Source: Doris montereyensis (taxonomy: Eukaryota; Mollusca; Gastropoda; Nudibranchia; Dorididae). Taken from it: a stretch of 64,000 bases of DNA. The DNA lies in contig JAXRKP010001191.1 of the NCBI GenBank assembly GCA_037039925.1, forward strand, positions 83,887-147,886, read 5' to 3'. Of the stretch, positions 20,601-30,919 are shown piece after piece (the stretch's first letter is position 1; each line of letters starts with the position of its first letter). Under the pieces are notes generated by a model. It saw only the letters and a list, made by a program, of their open reading frames with translations. It was not told the origin of the DNA and searched no databases. The position numbers and the translations under genes are program-made.

Positions 20601-21771
20601 CAATGCTCTGCACTGCTTGCAATCTTAGGGCTCAAACAGAGTGGACGCCGACGCGTGGCGTTTCGACGCACATCTTTTGACTGGCGATTCACGCAACGCC
20701 CCCAAGACGCTTGTTGCGAACAGAGTGGGAGACGTCGTGTTTTTGGCGCATCTTTTGATGCTTTGATTTGCAAGCAACTCGTCAGTAAATCTAGGACAAT
20801 GGAAGAAGAAGGTGTTCTTCAGGGCTTGATGCTTCTCTGGTTATATAAACGGCAAGTCCCGGCGGTCGATATTGGGTCCATAGGATAAATCAAAGGTGAA
20901 ATGTATATGGAAAAGTACCACCACCTGATGGACGAAATACTTTCAGGCGAGGAAAGATGTATCGTTACATCAGGATGAAACCATCAACTTTTCTGTTGTT
21001 GTTGGACCTGATTGGACCGTATAAAACAAAAAGAACCACCAATATCCGGAAGCCTTTGTCTCCAAAAAACGTTTGGTCATCACTTTAAGGTAAGTTCAAT
21101 GTTGGCATTCATTTTTCTAAATTATCATAATGGTAATGAGTAGTATCGTTTAGATTCTATTAAAATGTAAGACGTTTGTCACAAATGACTGGATGGTGTA
21201 TAAGCTTAAGCTATAAGCACACTATGTCATTCAACTGTTTCTGGACCTGCCCTAATGGTGAGTTGGTTGACTGTCTGGTTAGCTTCTATCTTAGGCGCTC
21301 ACGAGGTTCGGAAATCCTTCCTTTACCAATATATTTCACCTCTGCTCCACTTAATAGAGAAACCATGAGTGATATCACTACATGAGATGAAGAAAAAACG
21401 ACCACTACATTGGTTGGCCTGGTGTCAGTATGCATTGACTGGCTTGGATATTAAATGACTCATCTTAAATTCCTAATTCCAGTAATTTCCAGTACAAAAT
21501 GATTCCACATGGTCCCCAATAGCGTTAAAGCTCAGACATAGAAAAAAAACACCATCTAATTTTCACCATGACATTTTGATCTCCATTCTCACTCCTCTTA
21601 TTCTTATCTTGATCATAGGCTGAGCATCAAAACAGATCTGTTGTAAACAATTCTAATTTTATTCAAATTTTGAAATATTGCAAAGGGTAGTTTGACAAAT
21701 AATATTGTCAGTAGCATTGAAATAAAACATATAACAAACCTGGTTTATTACTTGATTGTGACTTTCGTGGT

Positions 21772-21841
21772 GATGATGATGATGATGATGAGGAGGAGGA
21801 GGGGAGGAGGAGGTTGATGATGAGGATGATGAGGATGATTA
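21772..21841. repeat. GAT/GAG trinucleotide microsatellite
   Basis: GATGATGAT changes to GAGGAGGAG and back over about 70 bp inside the H3 intron. No reading frame around it is conserved. Confidence 0.92.
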
Positions 21842-22127
21842 TTAGTACTATGGGCTAAATTGTTAGAAATTGTTATTTCATGAGCAAAAAATACAAAGAA
21901 AATGATTATAAATATGCTTTTTTCTCAAAATTTGATTTCAATTAATCTGGGTATTGTTTTAAAGTAAGTACAGAATTAAATGGAATATATCTTCAGGAAT
22001 GGGAAATGAGCAGAATAAATAAATCATATGCAAGTCCATTCGAAACTGGCATTACTGTAATTAACAAATAATTTAAAAAATCAACCCCACAGAGCTATCG
22101 AGATTCAAAACAAATGCATCTTATGAC

Positions 22128-22620
22128 TTAATAATCAGGGTATTGTCGATACTGAGGCATGGACTCATTGCTTGACATACTATTCGATGTTTTGGTCACA
22201 GGGCCTTGACTATATTGATATGGCTGTAAATCATTAAAGCTAATGGCAGTGCTAGTACTAGGATGTGACCGTATCTCTACGTCATTGTCACTGTGCCTGG
22301 TTGTGCAAAGGCTGGAGCTTGAAGCTTTCTTCATGTATTTCAGGACAATCATGTGAATCTCCGCCTGGCATTCCATTCTATCGAGGGGACTCATTTGCTG
22401 GAGTTTGGGAACTAAATTTTTAAAGAAATGTTCTTCTTCGCTTATTTCCTTTTTTTGGCCTAATCGTTTGGTGGCCTCGAGCATTTCACTTTCAAAGGCA
22501 CCCTAAGACCTCTGCTGAGGAAATGACCTTTTGGGACGTTTTCCAACATTTGTCCGAAGTTGTTCACGTGGCGGTTCATCAATGTTTCGAACTTCTGGTA
22601 TATGCACCGCTTCTGTCTCC
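22128..22620 (-). pseudogene. BESS-motif exon of the H3 partner gene
   Basis: The minus frame reads EVRNIDEPPREQLR, VGKRPKRSFPQQRS, a stop, then MLEATKRLGQKKEISEEEHF and FFKNLVPKLQQMSPLDRMEC with AEIHMIVLKYMKK. It ends at 22128 in a Ser/Gln-rich tail (YRQYPDY). F-F-x-x-L-x-P-x-L-x-x-M-x-x-x-x-R-x-E-x-Q is the BESS motif, placed at the C-terminus as in MADF-BESS proteins. The MADF half is at 26534-26961, so the gene is split by 3.9 kb that includes PB-5. One stop at about 22503 breaks the frame. Confidence 0.7.
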
Positions 22621-22905
22621 TCAATGGACACATTTATTCATGTTCAGGCACACTGTCCAAGCCAGGCACCCACTCAAGTCCAATTCTGGAAAAACTATCA
22701 ACTTGGCTGGGTTGAAAAACATGACATTCTGAAGGAATTTAATTCCTGGCTGACCAGCAGGTGTCAAGTATTTGTCCAATTTTTGGGATGTCAACGTGTA
22801 TGCTGACGTGAAGTTGTCCTCCAGCAAAATCCTGCTGTACTGGTCCAAATCTTCTGTGAAGTACCTTTCAGCTTGGGCCCTAGAGACTCCACCATCTAAA
22901 GGCAA
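22621..22905 (-). CDS. Unrecognised conserved-looking ORF
   Basis: About 94 codons from ATG 22905: VSRAQAERYFTEDLDQYSR, then AYTLTSQKLDKYLTPAGQ and PGIKFLQNVMFFNPAKL. Composition is that of a folded protein rather than repeat noise. I cannot name the family. The LDxYLTPAGQPGIKFL phrase recalls uncharacterised transposon-linked proteins, possibly hAT-like, but I cannot confirm this. It lies directly upstream of the BESS exon on the same strand and may be a separate inserted scrap. Confidence 0.4.
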   Translation of the reverse strand: MPLDGGVSRAQAERYFTEDLDQYSRILLEDNFTSAYTLTSQKLDKYLTPAGQPGIKFLQNVMFFNPAKLIVFPELDLSGCLAWTVCLNMNKCVH

Positions 22906-23103
22906 ATTCCATGTCCTTTAAAGTAGACCAAACCTGAACATAGAATCGTTGCAACAAGAGATTGAATGAAAGGTAAACCATTAATAATACAGCAGGGAAA
23001 CAGATTAAGATCCCAAAACATTTTCACTAAGGAATGTTTCACATTTATATAAATATTTTTTTTTAAATACTGTTCCTAAAAAAAAATATATATAAAAAAA
23101 TTA

Positions 23104-23253
23104 AATAATATATATATATATATATATGTCTACCAACAGCTGAGAGAAAATTACATCTGTATAGGTTTAGGCATCAGATTGTATCCCATGTACAAGTAAA
23201 TGACATCTGTATAGGTTTAGGCATCAGATTGTAGCCCATGTACAAGAAAATGA
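23104..23253. repeat. AT dinucleotide run and a 51-bp direct repeat
   Basis: An AT run at about 23108-23127 is followed by two tandem copies (about 23150-23200 and 23203-23253) of a unit containing ATCTGTATAGGTTTAGGCAT and CCCATGTACAAG. The copies differ at a few bases. Confidence 0.9.
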
Positions 23254-23429
23254 TGCAAACACATAAGAGAGATGAGTTCAAACTTTAAACTTTTGCTTAC
23301 CCACATGCTCTGCTGCCTCTACATAAGAACCGTACATATTGTAGCTGTCATTAATATTACTTGAGGGGTGAACAACATAATTTTATGTTTGAAAAAAAAA
23401 ACAACCAAAAGCTGTCAATTGTACTTACA

Positions 23430-23636
23430 TTAAGTTACATTCATGGCCATAGGTGACTGACTTTGAAAGAGATCAGTTGCCTCCACAAACTGCATGTTCT
23501 TCTCTTTGATGACGGTCCCGGGCTGTAGTCTTAGAGCCTTTCTTTGAGGTACCGGTATCATTAGGCATGGTGGTTGATACTCAGAATAGTCAATAGCGTA
23601 AATTTGATCGAGATGAAGAGATGCAGGTTGAGTCAA
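23430..23636 (-). CDS. Short unrecognised ORF
   Basis: 68 codons beginning MTQPASLHLDQIYAIDY with PCLMIPVPQRKALRL. It ends in the H3 intron region. I recognise no domain. Balanced composition makes it worth listing, but chance is a real alternative. Confidence 0.2.
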   Translation of the reverse strand: MTQPASLHLDQIYAIDYSEYQPPCLMIPVPQRKALRLQPGTVIKEKNMQFVEATDLFQSQSPMAMNVT

Positions 23637-23779
23637 TCAGATTAAATTTAAACAAAAAATGAATTATTTACTTCCTGTGTTGTCAAGGAAAGTTACTCGC
23701 GAAATTTTAATAGTGTTGTGTGGCAGTGGCAGTAGCATTTTCCCATGTTTAGCATAGATACGACTCCATAACAGGGAAA

Positions 23780-23962
23780 AATCATGAAAAATGCAAAAAA
23801 ATCGCGGCATTTGTCAAAATTGCGGTAAGTCCGAAAAATCGCGGCCGCAAGCGCCGCGGTTTTCCGCGGGGACAGATATGGGTAATTTACCACGGTAAGG
23901 GACATAACTCTGATTTTTTTCACCCCCAGGTTCAATAAAAAATTCATATGGACAAAATAAAA
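23780..23962. repeat. GC-rich insert and solo PB-4-type 3' end
   Basis: 23878-23962 repeats the 3' end of PB-4 (18350-18425) almost base for base: GGGTAATTTACC, GGTAAGGGACATAACTCTGA, then the poly-T and CCCCAGGTTCAATAAAAA marks. No piggyBac coding follows, so it is a solo end. Just before it, 23800-23875 is unusually CG-rich (AAATCGCGG three times, then CCGCGGTTTTCCGCGG, a perfect hairpin). Confidence 0.7.
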
Positions 23963-24144
23963 TCTAAAACCAGCCTTTGAATGCATTAAATCTTCTTTAC
24001 TGTTACTCGTTACTGTTACCTGGTGTTGGATTACTCCAACGTGGGTCTCTGTTATTTTAGCGTCTTAATTATATTTTTTTTATTGTGTACTTATCTCATA
24101 CTCATAGATCAAACTGTTTCTATAATATCAATTTTAATTATTCA

Positions 24145-24267
24145 ACTCACCAATTAAACTCTCCAGTTGTTGCTTTGATAGCAATAAACCTTCATGGTTT
24201 GAGGAGTTGGATTCATTGTCTCCGGCCGGTCCACCCGGCTGTAGCACCGGCTTGCTCTCCGCCATTG
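24145..24267 (-). CDS. Candidate first exon, family unknown
   Basis: From ATG at about 24267 the minus strand codes MAESKPVLQPGGPAGDNES, then EGLLLSKQQLESLI, followed by GGTGAGTTG, which fits a splice donor. It is open for ~38 codons before that site. The Pro/Gly/Asn-rich start and short helix could be the N-terminus of a transposon partner gene. No downstream exon could be assigned. Confidence 0.25.
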
Positions 24268-24594
24268 TTAAAATGAATGCTAGGAAAAGGTCCGAGGCAC
24301 CATCACTTCTCTCATCTGTTACGTCTCTGGGAAGTAATGTTTAGAAATTTCAATTAGATGTGCAGAATCTAAAGAAATAGAGCTTTCTTCTGGTATGTTG
24401 CTTCTATTCTTGCCGTTTCATCGGCCATTTTGGAAAGTATCGAGGAGAGTGAAGTATCAAATTAATCGGGAATTATTCCCCTTTAAAATGATGTCATTTT
24501 TATTTTTGTACGTTTCACGGCCTCGTTATTGAGGTTTAAATCTCAGTGGTGCCGACCCGATAAAGGCGTTTCTCGGCAGCTGGAGCGCAAGACT

Positions 24595-24700
24595 GCCTTT
24601 ATGGGCTCTAAAAGAAAATTCTCAATAAAACACTTATAAACCACATACATTGACACAACAAGGCTAATCAAATGAGAAGATATCGAACTTTTAAAAGGTC
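24595..24700. repeat. Repeat shared in inverted orientation with 36490-36610
   Basis: The reverse complement of this stretch shares TTCGATATCTTCTCATTTGA, TTAGCCTTGTTG(A/T)GTCAATGTA and AGAGCCCATA/TGAGCCCATA with 36505-36610, in the same order. It lies in the 3' flank of PB-5, and the partner lies at the start of the composite array. Confidence 0.7.
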
Positions 24701-24947
24701 TTTATTTGAAGAAAAAAAGATGTCTGTGAGCAGAGATATGGGAACGGATAAAAACAAGTTTCCTGACAACTTTAGCTAGGCTTAAAATTTTCCACCGGCC
24801 CAAAGCGAGCGCTTGCGCTACCTAATATGACTGTAACTAGTGTAACAAGTATGAAAAAAAAATTGACATAAGTGAGAATTAGCTTCCTGAAACAAAAAAA
24901 TCTAAATATTATTGTCATTTTCACAGTTAATGAAGTTTTTCATGAAA

Positions 24948-26560
24948 CTGTGCAAAACACGAATTCATCACAGAGATGTGTTCTGCAAAGTGAGCAGCCA
25001 AAAACAGTTTCTGGGCGACCATTGTTTCTGTGCGGACATTGTTGTGACGGCACTGCTGAAAACATTAGGTTTCGACGACCAAGCGAACACGCCTGTGTTC
25101 ACTAGCTCTGGAATTGCCAATCCAGAGACAGTAGGACTCCTACTAGGAGCTGTTTCCTTAGATGCTTTCTTTCTCGAAGAACGGTCATCAAACTCCTGGC
25201 AATAGAAAGGTGGAACTGTAAATGGGTGAGTGTGTATGCATTGGCAGGACGAGGCATGTTTTTGTATTGTAAATAATGGGCGTTGAGTGGGATACCTCAA
25301 CGAGGGTACCAGAAGCAACACCTCCCCACATTTGTGTGAGACTTCCTCCCGACAGGGTAGTATGAGTATGACCTCAGATGGTCAGCTTTTATCCACTCCA
25401 CCCGTGTGTTGGTTGTAGTTGTAGGAGGACGGCCTGGGAATAATGTCCTTGTTGACAATGCCGTCCTTTGTTTTTCTGGGTGCCTGGCCGATTGTTGCGG
25501 ACGCATTTGTTGACAGCATGGAAGTGGCGCTTGTCATTCCACCAACCAGCTACCAGATTTCCACATTGGTACATTTTGTACTGACCTTTGGCCAAGTTTC
25601 CTTTTTTAGGTCAGAGGGCCAGCCTTTTCGATTTTGGCGCGTTGTCGAACAAGAATAAGTGTTCTTGTCAAACAGGTCACGAGCAAGTTTTACTGAACTA
25701 AAGTAATTGTCAAAATAGAAATGGTGATTTTGTAAAAAAATCTTTCTCCAAGTAGGGACACAACATAATGCCCAAGTCATTTGGCATGAGTGGGCTAGAC
25801 TTCCTGTGTAGAATAGAAATTCTGATAAGTATCCGATTTCTTGTCCACAAACAACAAACTTTCACCCCCACAGTTCGGCTTAGCCTTGATGTATTGTTTG
25901 AAATACAGTCTTCCCTGGAAGGGGATCATCGCCTCATCAATACTAAGGGCACAGTTGGGTGAAATAATATGTTCTGAGCATTGAGAACAAGTCGATCACA
26001 GTATTCACAGGTCGAACTTTGTAGGCGCATCATGGCCTGGTTGACCCCGGGGAATGAAGCCGTTGCTCCCAGCAAGATGAAAATATTGAGAAATTTTGAT
26101 ATCTGTATCTTGACAACAACATCTACCCAACCAGGGCACCTTCAAAGATGGTCCACTTGACCAGTAAAATGTGTTATGAAGTGGATTTATGTACACAAAC
26201 ATTATGTTGATGTACAAAAATGTTTTGATATCAGGAGTAACACTGCGAAAGCTGGCTGCATTTACGTAAAGTAGCATAGAGGTTGGTTTGATCTGCCATT
26301 TCCAAAATCAAGTATCCCAGGAATAAAAGGTTGAAGAAATCCAATTGGCTCACTGTTGTAGTTTGTAGTCCAAATCCAGGTAAAAGGCATTGGGATGGTA
26401 AGTGAAAGGTTCGTGATAACAGGGTGAAGGTTAGCCTTACTTCAATTCATTCAAATTGGCACTTGTACTTTCATTTTCACTATCATCAGAGTCTTCTTCT
26501 TCATATAAATTGACTAAGTCAGACAGATCGCGGTCAGTCCCTTTCAGATGGAATATCATC
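24948..26560 (-). pseudogene. piggyBac transposase PB-5, in the H3 intron
   Basis: Minus strand: acidic N-terminus (DLSDLVNLYEEEDSDDSE, near 26500), then DIKTFLYINIMF, YFHLAGSNGFIPRGQPG, the first catalytic block LSIDEAMIPF (near 25935), HHFYFDNYFSSVKLARDLF (second Asp, near 25710), a broken third region (KADHLRSYSYYPVGRKS, near 25375) and the Cys-rich end (CSLCRTHLCDEF) near 24950. The glycine-Val-Asp part of the third block is damaged. Frames change several times. It belongs with PB-3/PB-4 in sequence type. It interrupts the antisense MADF-BESS gene, whose MADF exon abuts its N-terminus at about 26534-26580. Confidence 0.83.
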
Positions 26561-26961
26561 ACCGGGGATTGAATTCAATAGCACTTTCAATGTTATGGAG
26601 GGGTTTGTTAGAGGATTCTGATGAATGGTTTCTTCAGTGGCCAAAGTAGGGAAGACTTGGGGGGGGGGGGGGGGGGGGGTAGGCGTGAGTGTATCGGCAC
26701 GCTGTGCAGACGTAGTAAAGGGTGATGCACTGGCTTGAGACATGTCATCATCATCGATATTGTCTTCATCAGACGAGACTGGTGGCACATTGGTTGTAGT
26801 GCTTCTGTCACCAATGTAAGGCAGGACGAAGAGCATGCGGTCGTAAAGATACCATTTCTTTTTCTTGCCTCCTGCAGATCCGGATTTGCTCGTTGTCACT
26901 TCATGGTGGGATTTTTGGAAGTAATCCCGTAGCTTTTTGCACCGCCTCCGAGCCTCATCAT
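26534..26961 (-). pseudogene. MADF exon of the H3 partner gene
   Basis: After an acceptor (CTTTCATAG on the minus strand) the exon reads DEARRRCKKLRDYFQKSHHE, TTSKSGSAGGKKKKWYLYDR and MLFVLPYIGDR: the second half of a MADF domain with its basic patch. An acidic linker (SSDEDNIDDDD) and a poly-Pro run follow; the run comes from 21 consecutive C (26659-26679 as G on the plus strand). The frame ends at 26534 in sequence shared with the start of PB-5. The BESS half lies at 22128-22620. The first MADF exon for this gene was not found. Confidence 0.72.
26659..26679. repeat. 21-base G homopolymer
   Basis: Twenty-one G in a row on the plus strand, coding a proline run in the MADF gene on the minus strand. 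A 19-base G run follows nine T at 34359-34377. Confidence 0.97.
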
Positions 26962-27897
26962 CTATGAAAGAAAAAACGACAGAATTTATTAGTTTTTGCT
27001 TACTGAAACTCTATTCTATCATTCTCAGGTATCTTGCATCTGGAGAAAACCATGCGTCCCTTTCTTTTCATTTTCGGGCTGGTGTCTCAACAGTTCGGGG
27101 TATCATAAAAGAAACATGCCAGGTCTTATGGACAGAGCTACAGAAAGAAGTCATGCCGATGCCAGACAAGCAGCAGTGGCTAAAGATTGCAGCTGATTTC
27201 GATACAAGATTCAATTTTCCCCATTGCCTTGGTGCAATTGATGGAAAACATATCCGGATCAAAAAGCCGAACAATTCAGGATCAAAGTTTTATAATTATA
27301 TACAGGATTCTTCTCTATCGTCTTGTTAGCTGTCACAGATGCAAGTGGAAAATGTATCGTTGTTGATGTAGGTTCTTGCAGCGCCAATAGTGATGGTGGA
27401 GTATTTTCTCACTCGGCATTTGGTAAGCGACTTCTTGAAAACAAGCGAGATCTAGATCTAGATCTACCTGGTGAATCTGTCATTCGTGGAACAAACATTA
27501 CAATTACAATCCCGTATGTCTTCGTGGCCGATGATGCCTTCCCGCTTCGGGAGAACATAATGAAGCCTTTTTCACATCGTCAGCTAACACTAGAAAAAGA
27601 AATATTCATCTACTTGCTCAAATGTGGAGAATTCTATTTCGCCAAATAGAGGAGCAGCCAAAGTCTGCCACAGATGTGGTAAAGGCGATCACGGTTCTAC
27701 ACAATTTTATATTGATACAAGAGCCACAAAGATCTACCGTCATCAGTAGAGATCATCCTGTGACTGAGCCAGACACACCAACTCCGGGGACGATGTTACA
27801 AGCAGGGCCTCAAAGAATGCCATGCGAGTTCGAGAAAACATTATGAGTTATTTTTTCAATTCTACTGAAGAAAAATTGCCCTGGCAAAATGATAGGG

Positions 27898-28411
27898 CAA
27901 CTCTACAAGAAAAAGGAGTCGCTCTGATTCAATCAACTTGGCTGGACATGCCTCAAGTGATCCTTCGGAGCATGTCGTCATTCGGCTTCATGGGAGGAAA
28001 AAGTGTTGCGCTTGGTGCAGGAAGACTGGCAACAAAAATTCCCGTAATAGGCTTCCAGAGACTGTGTGGGGTTGCGCTTTGTGCCAGGTTCATTTGTGTA
28101 AGTACTGTAAGGATTTGACATTTTGTGTGCGTGTGAGTGACATCTGATCACATGAATTTTTTTTCATTATTTTCCACTTTACAACCCCGACCAGGTTTTC
28201 AATAACAATAAATTACCCCAAACATATTTTTTTCAGAATCTTTATTCATTTCTGAGTGTAAAAAAAGTTTGTTTTGTGGCAATATGTGTATAAATTAGAT
28301 TTTATATGAATTTTTAAAATATGTCACTCCCAATTTTGACGGAGTTATTTCCCTTTACATAGGGATATAAGGCTGATCACCCGAAAATTCTCCAGGGCTT
28401 CAAAGGGTTAA
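27898..28411 (+). pseudogene. piggyBac PB-6: Cys-rich domain and 3' end
   Basis: On the plus strand RKRSRSDSINLAGHASSDP leads into HVVIRLHGRKKCCAWCRKTG and VWGCALCQVHLCK (to about 28110), the piggyBac C-terminal zinc domain and a close match to PB-3. The 3' untranslated part at 28290-28411 is the reverse complement match of 8721-8850 and ends at a TTAA (28408-28411). The rest of the transposase is absent: the domain begins, in another frame, exactly where Harbinger H3 ends (PWQNDRA). Nothing suggests a translated fusion. Confidence 0.8.
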
Positions 28412-28639
28412 GTAAGTGGCACTGGCACATTCGCATTTTTCGTCAGAACTCAACTTCGCTCTACTGACTACCGTACTACAAGAAATTACTGAGTACGTAA
28501 TACATTTCTTGCACGAAACGTGTTCATTGCCTCAGTAACTGTAAATGCTAGGACTTAGATATTTCTTGTGGTGAAAAAGCGTATCAAAATTACCCGCCTG
28601 TTAACTCAAAACTGCAAAAAATGGACATAGACATTTCTT

Positions 28640-29677
28640 GCATGGAGCCATCGATATAGGTGCACCCCTGCAGGTTCTTCCATCTGCATCGTGTTTTGTG
28701 AAGATCTCTTCATATATCTGAGAACCAATAGTTGAATCTCAGCCTGACATTCCATTTTTATAAAGGGGTGTAATGTAAAGTTATAATTTTCGAAACAAGA
28801 CTTCTGCAGAATAGCTCATCCTCATCTATAGTATAACTATAATATTTTTATCTGCCAGTTTGTCCCCAATTGACTTGATTGTCGTTATCATTTGCTCATC
28901 AACAGCATTTACCTGAGCCCTGTCCTGTGGAAATCTTCCTTTCCTCTTTCTGAGGTCACAGGCTGATTTGGGAAGTCCTTAGCCTACTTGGGCCTGGTGT
29001 CGATATATAACACTGCTGCTGTCAGAGTGTAGGCCGCTTTCCAATGCCTCAATATTATTGTCGCCCTCTTGGTCCAATTCATTTAGATTGGAACACGTTT
29101 TCCCCAACGTGAGGCAAGAGAAAAAATAAAGAATCATAAAGATACCATTTACGTTGTTTTTCTGCAACAGATCCTGATTTAACTGTAGTCAGCTGTCTGT
29201 GCGTCCTTTGAAAGTAGTCTCTTAGAGTGGTCCACTTCTTTCTTGTTGTTTGATCTGGGGAGGGGGGCATAGAGGGAGTAAGAGGAGAAAGAGAGAGGGA
29301 GAGATAATTGTATCAAACATCATTCATTATTTTGCATTATTAATCACATTGTATTACAACTTCTACTCGATTTTCCATCAGATACTTGGTTGCAGGAGAA
29401 AAATCATCCATCATTATCCTTCCATTTTCTAAGGATCCCAACTAAAAGGCAAAGATTTACAAAAAATGCCCTCAAGATTCGAGATGTCGGTTCCGTGCCG
29501 TGGCAAAACAAGGGGGTAGGGGAGAATTTAATTTTAGTAAAATAAAAGTTTGTAAACTTACCATCAATTCCTAGTTCTTGTCCAATTTCTTACATTGGCA
29601 GGAATACCTGTCATTGGTTTTGTCATAAAGGCTGCCTTTTTCTACTGCTGCAATTAGACTAGAGCCTCAGAATCCAT
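28640..29677 (-). pseudogene. MADF-BESS partner gene of H4, three exons
   Basis: Exon 1 starts at ATG 29677; after a frame change it reads SLIAAVEKGSLYDKTNDRYS, the first MADF helices, and ends at GATG|GTAAGT (29562). Exon 2 (within 29080-29270) reads TTLRDYFQRTHRQLTTVKSG and KQRKWYLYDSLFFLLPHVG, completing the domain. A last exon (about 28640-28990) has EDELFCRSLV and, in shifting frames, TPLYK and MQMEEPAGVHLYRW, a damaged BESS region. This is the only copy where both halves of MADF are seen together. Stops and frameshifts disable it. A Harbinger exon lies between exons 1 and 2 on the other strand. Confidence 0.68.
29382..29440 (+). pseudogene. Harbinger transposase H4, exon 2 start only
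   Basis: After an acceptor (TTTTCCATCAG) the plus strand reads YLVAGEKSSIIILPF, matching the start of exon 2 in H2, H3, H5 and H6 (R-(F/Y)-L-x-(T/S/A)-G). The frame is lost after about 18 codons. It lies inside the intron of the antisense MADF gene, repeating the nested layout of H2 and H3. Confidence 0.5.
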
Positions 29678-29810
29678 TTTTAAAGAAGAGAAAATGAAAA
29701 TCTTGCCTACTTGTTGAGAGGAAGTGGGAGTGATTGCTGGAGAAAGTTGAAACAATCCAAAGCGGACGCACTGAGTTTGCCGGCCTTGAGCTTGTTGCGC
29801 TCTTCACAAT

Positions 29811-29835
29811 TTTTGGGGGAAAAAGTCCCCCAAAA
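29811..29835. repeat. Perfect 10-bp hairpin
   Basis: TTTTGGGGGA at 29811-29820 and TCCCCCAAAA at 29826-29835 are exact inverted repeats with a five-base loop. It lies 130 bp from the start codon of the H4 MADF gene. Function unknown; it could be an element end or chance. Confidence 0.6.
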
Positions 29836-30099
29836 CTACACACCTCTTCTTGAGCAACTAGATCGTGAGGAACCTGCACTCATAATAATAATATTGAAGA
29901 TGGACTCAAAACTACTTACAAGAACCCCACACAAGAGGCAAAAGCTGTCCGAGACAAATTCTGTCTATTTTGACACCGTCGGCAGGTTCCTGTAGCAAGA
30001 TAAACTCAATCGATTTGATGTAAAATGCTCTAATTCTAAAAGGAAGTAAACTGAAAATTACCAACCAGGGAAAGGAAAGGTGGAGAGAGAGTGAGAGAG

Positions 30100-30919
30100 A
30101 TGAGGAAACACACACACACAGATAGATGAGAGCTTATACTTATAAATGGAAGAAAGAAGATAAAAATAAAATTAAAAATCAACTTGCACGTCTTCGCGTG
30201 TCTTGATTTAAAGTTGTGTCTTGAACTTGTCTATTATTTAAATAAAGACATGTTAAGCATGTTTGCTCTTGGTTTGTAGACGTCATCGGCTCCACTACTA
30301 GAAATGCTGGATGGAAGATTTAACTTTTCAATTATTTTATGAATGCCGATCGAATGCTGTTAATTTTCTTTATTATTTATACATGTAGTAATCTTTTCTT
30401 TGTCATACCCCTGTCAAGGTCTGTACAAATTCTAATAATCTAGTAACACGCCACTTTGTTTATATAATCTTTTACTATAATATAATGGCGACTTGATTTC
30501 CACAAACATTCCTCTGAACGATAAATTTCGATGCAATCAGCAACGTCTGACTGGAACCATGAAACCATGTTGAAACAAAGTAGTGGGCCGGATATGTGAT
30601 TTTGGCGTGCACTTCCGGAAAGAAGCATGAAAATTTGCACCTGGGGTTTTTTGAGTATGCTGAATTCAAAAATGGCGGGAACCAACTTGTAGCTCTAGAA
30701 TTTCCCGCCAAAAATTATATATTCAAAATGGCCGCCATTAAAAATTGGCTTTTCCTGTTATTTAGTTATAAATGACCCGATTTCAGTGATTTTGGTGTCT
30801 AAACATATGTTTATGAGGTCAAGGAAGACAATAAAACATATTTCAAGTGTATTACTTCAAAAGTTTCCTACCAAAATATTTAAAAAAACATTACATTACA
30901 AATACAATGTTAAAAAATC
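30100..30919. other. Gene-free stretch before the Cys-rich gene
   Basis: A GA/CA-rich run lies at about 30080-30120. The rest is AT-rich. Near 30670-30740 are TTCCCGCC and AAAATGGCCGCCATT, a short palindrome. This part may be the 3' flank of the minus-strand gene at 30920-32222. No coding found. Confidence 0.4.

Larger units (their letters stand above)
20895..27898 (+). pseudogene. PIF/Harbinger transposase H3, exons 20895-21089 and 27029-27898
   Basis: Exon 1 codes MDEILSGEERC, RYIRMKPSTFLLLLDLIG, then PLSPKNVW, and ends at TTTAAG|GTAAGT (21089). Exon 2 starts after TTCTCAG at 27029 with YLASGENHASLSFHFRAG, then FNFPHCLGAIDGKHIRIKKP, VVDVGSCSANSDGGVF, PYVFVADDAFPL, RQLTLEKEIFIY, WRILFRQIEEQPKSATDVV and the C-terminus (YFFNSTEEKLPWQNDRA) at about 27898. 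The first two DDE Asp are visible. The segment between EIFIY and WRILF, where Harbingers carry the third residue (R-x-x-E-x-AFG), is deleted. The 5.9-kb intron holds an antisense MADF-BESS gene split by piggyBac PB-5. Frameshifts occur near 21080, 27300 and 27630. Confidence 0.82.

Noticed and set aside
30660..30745. Possible host promoter with a CG-rich palindrome (AATGGCCGCCATT)
   Set aside because: No downstream gene on either strand starts here; probably the flank of a repetitive element.
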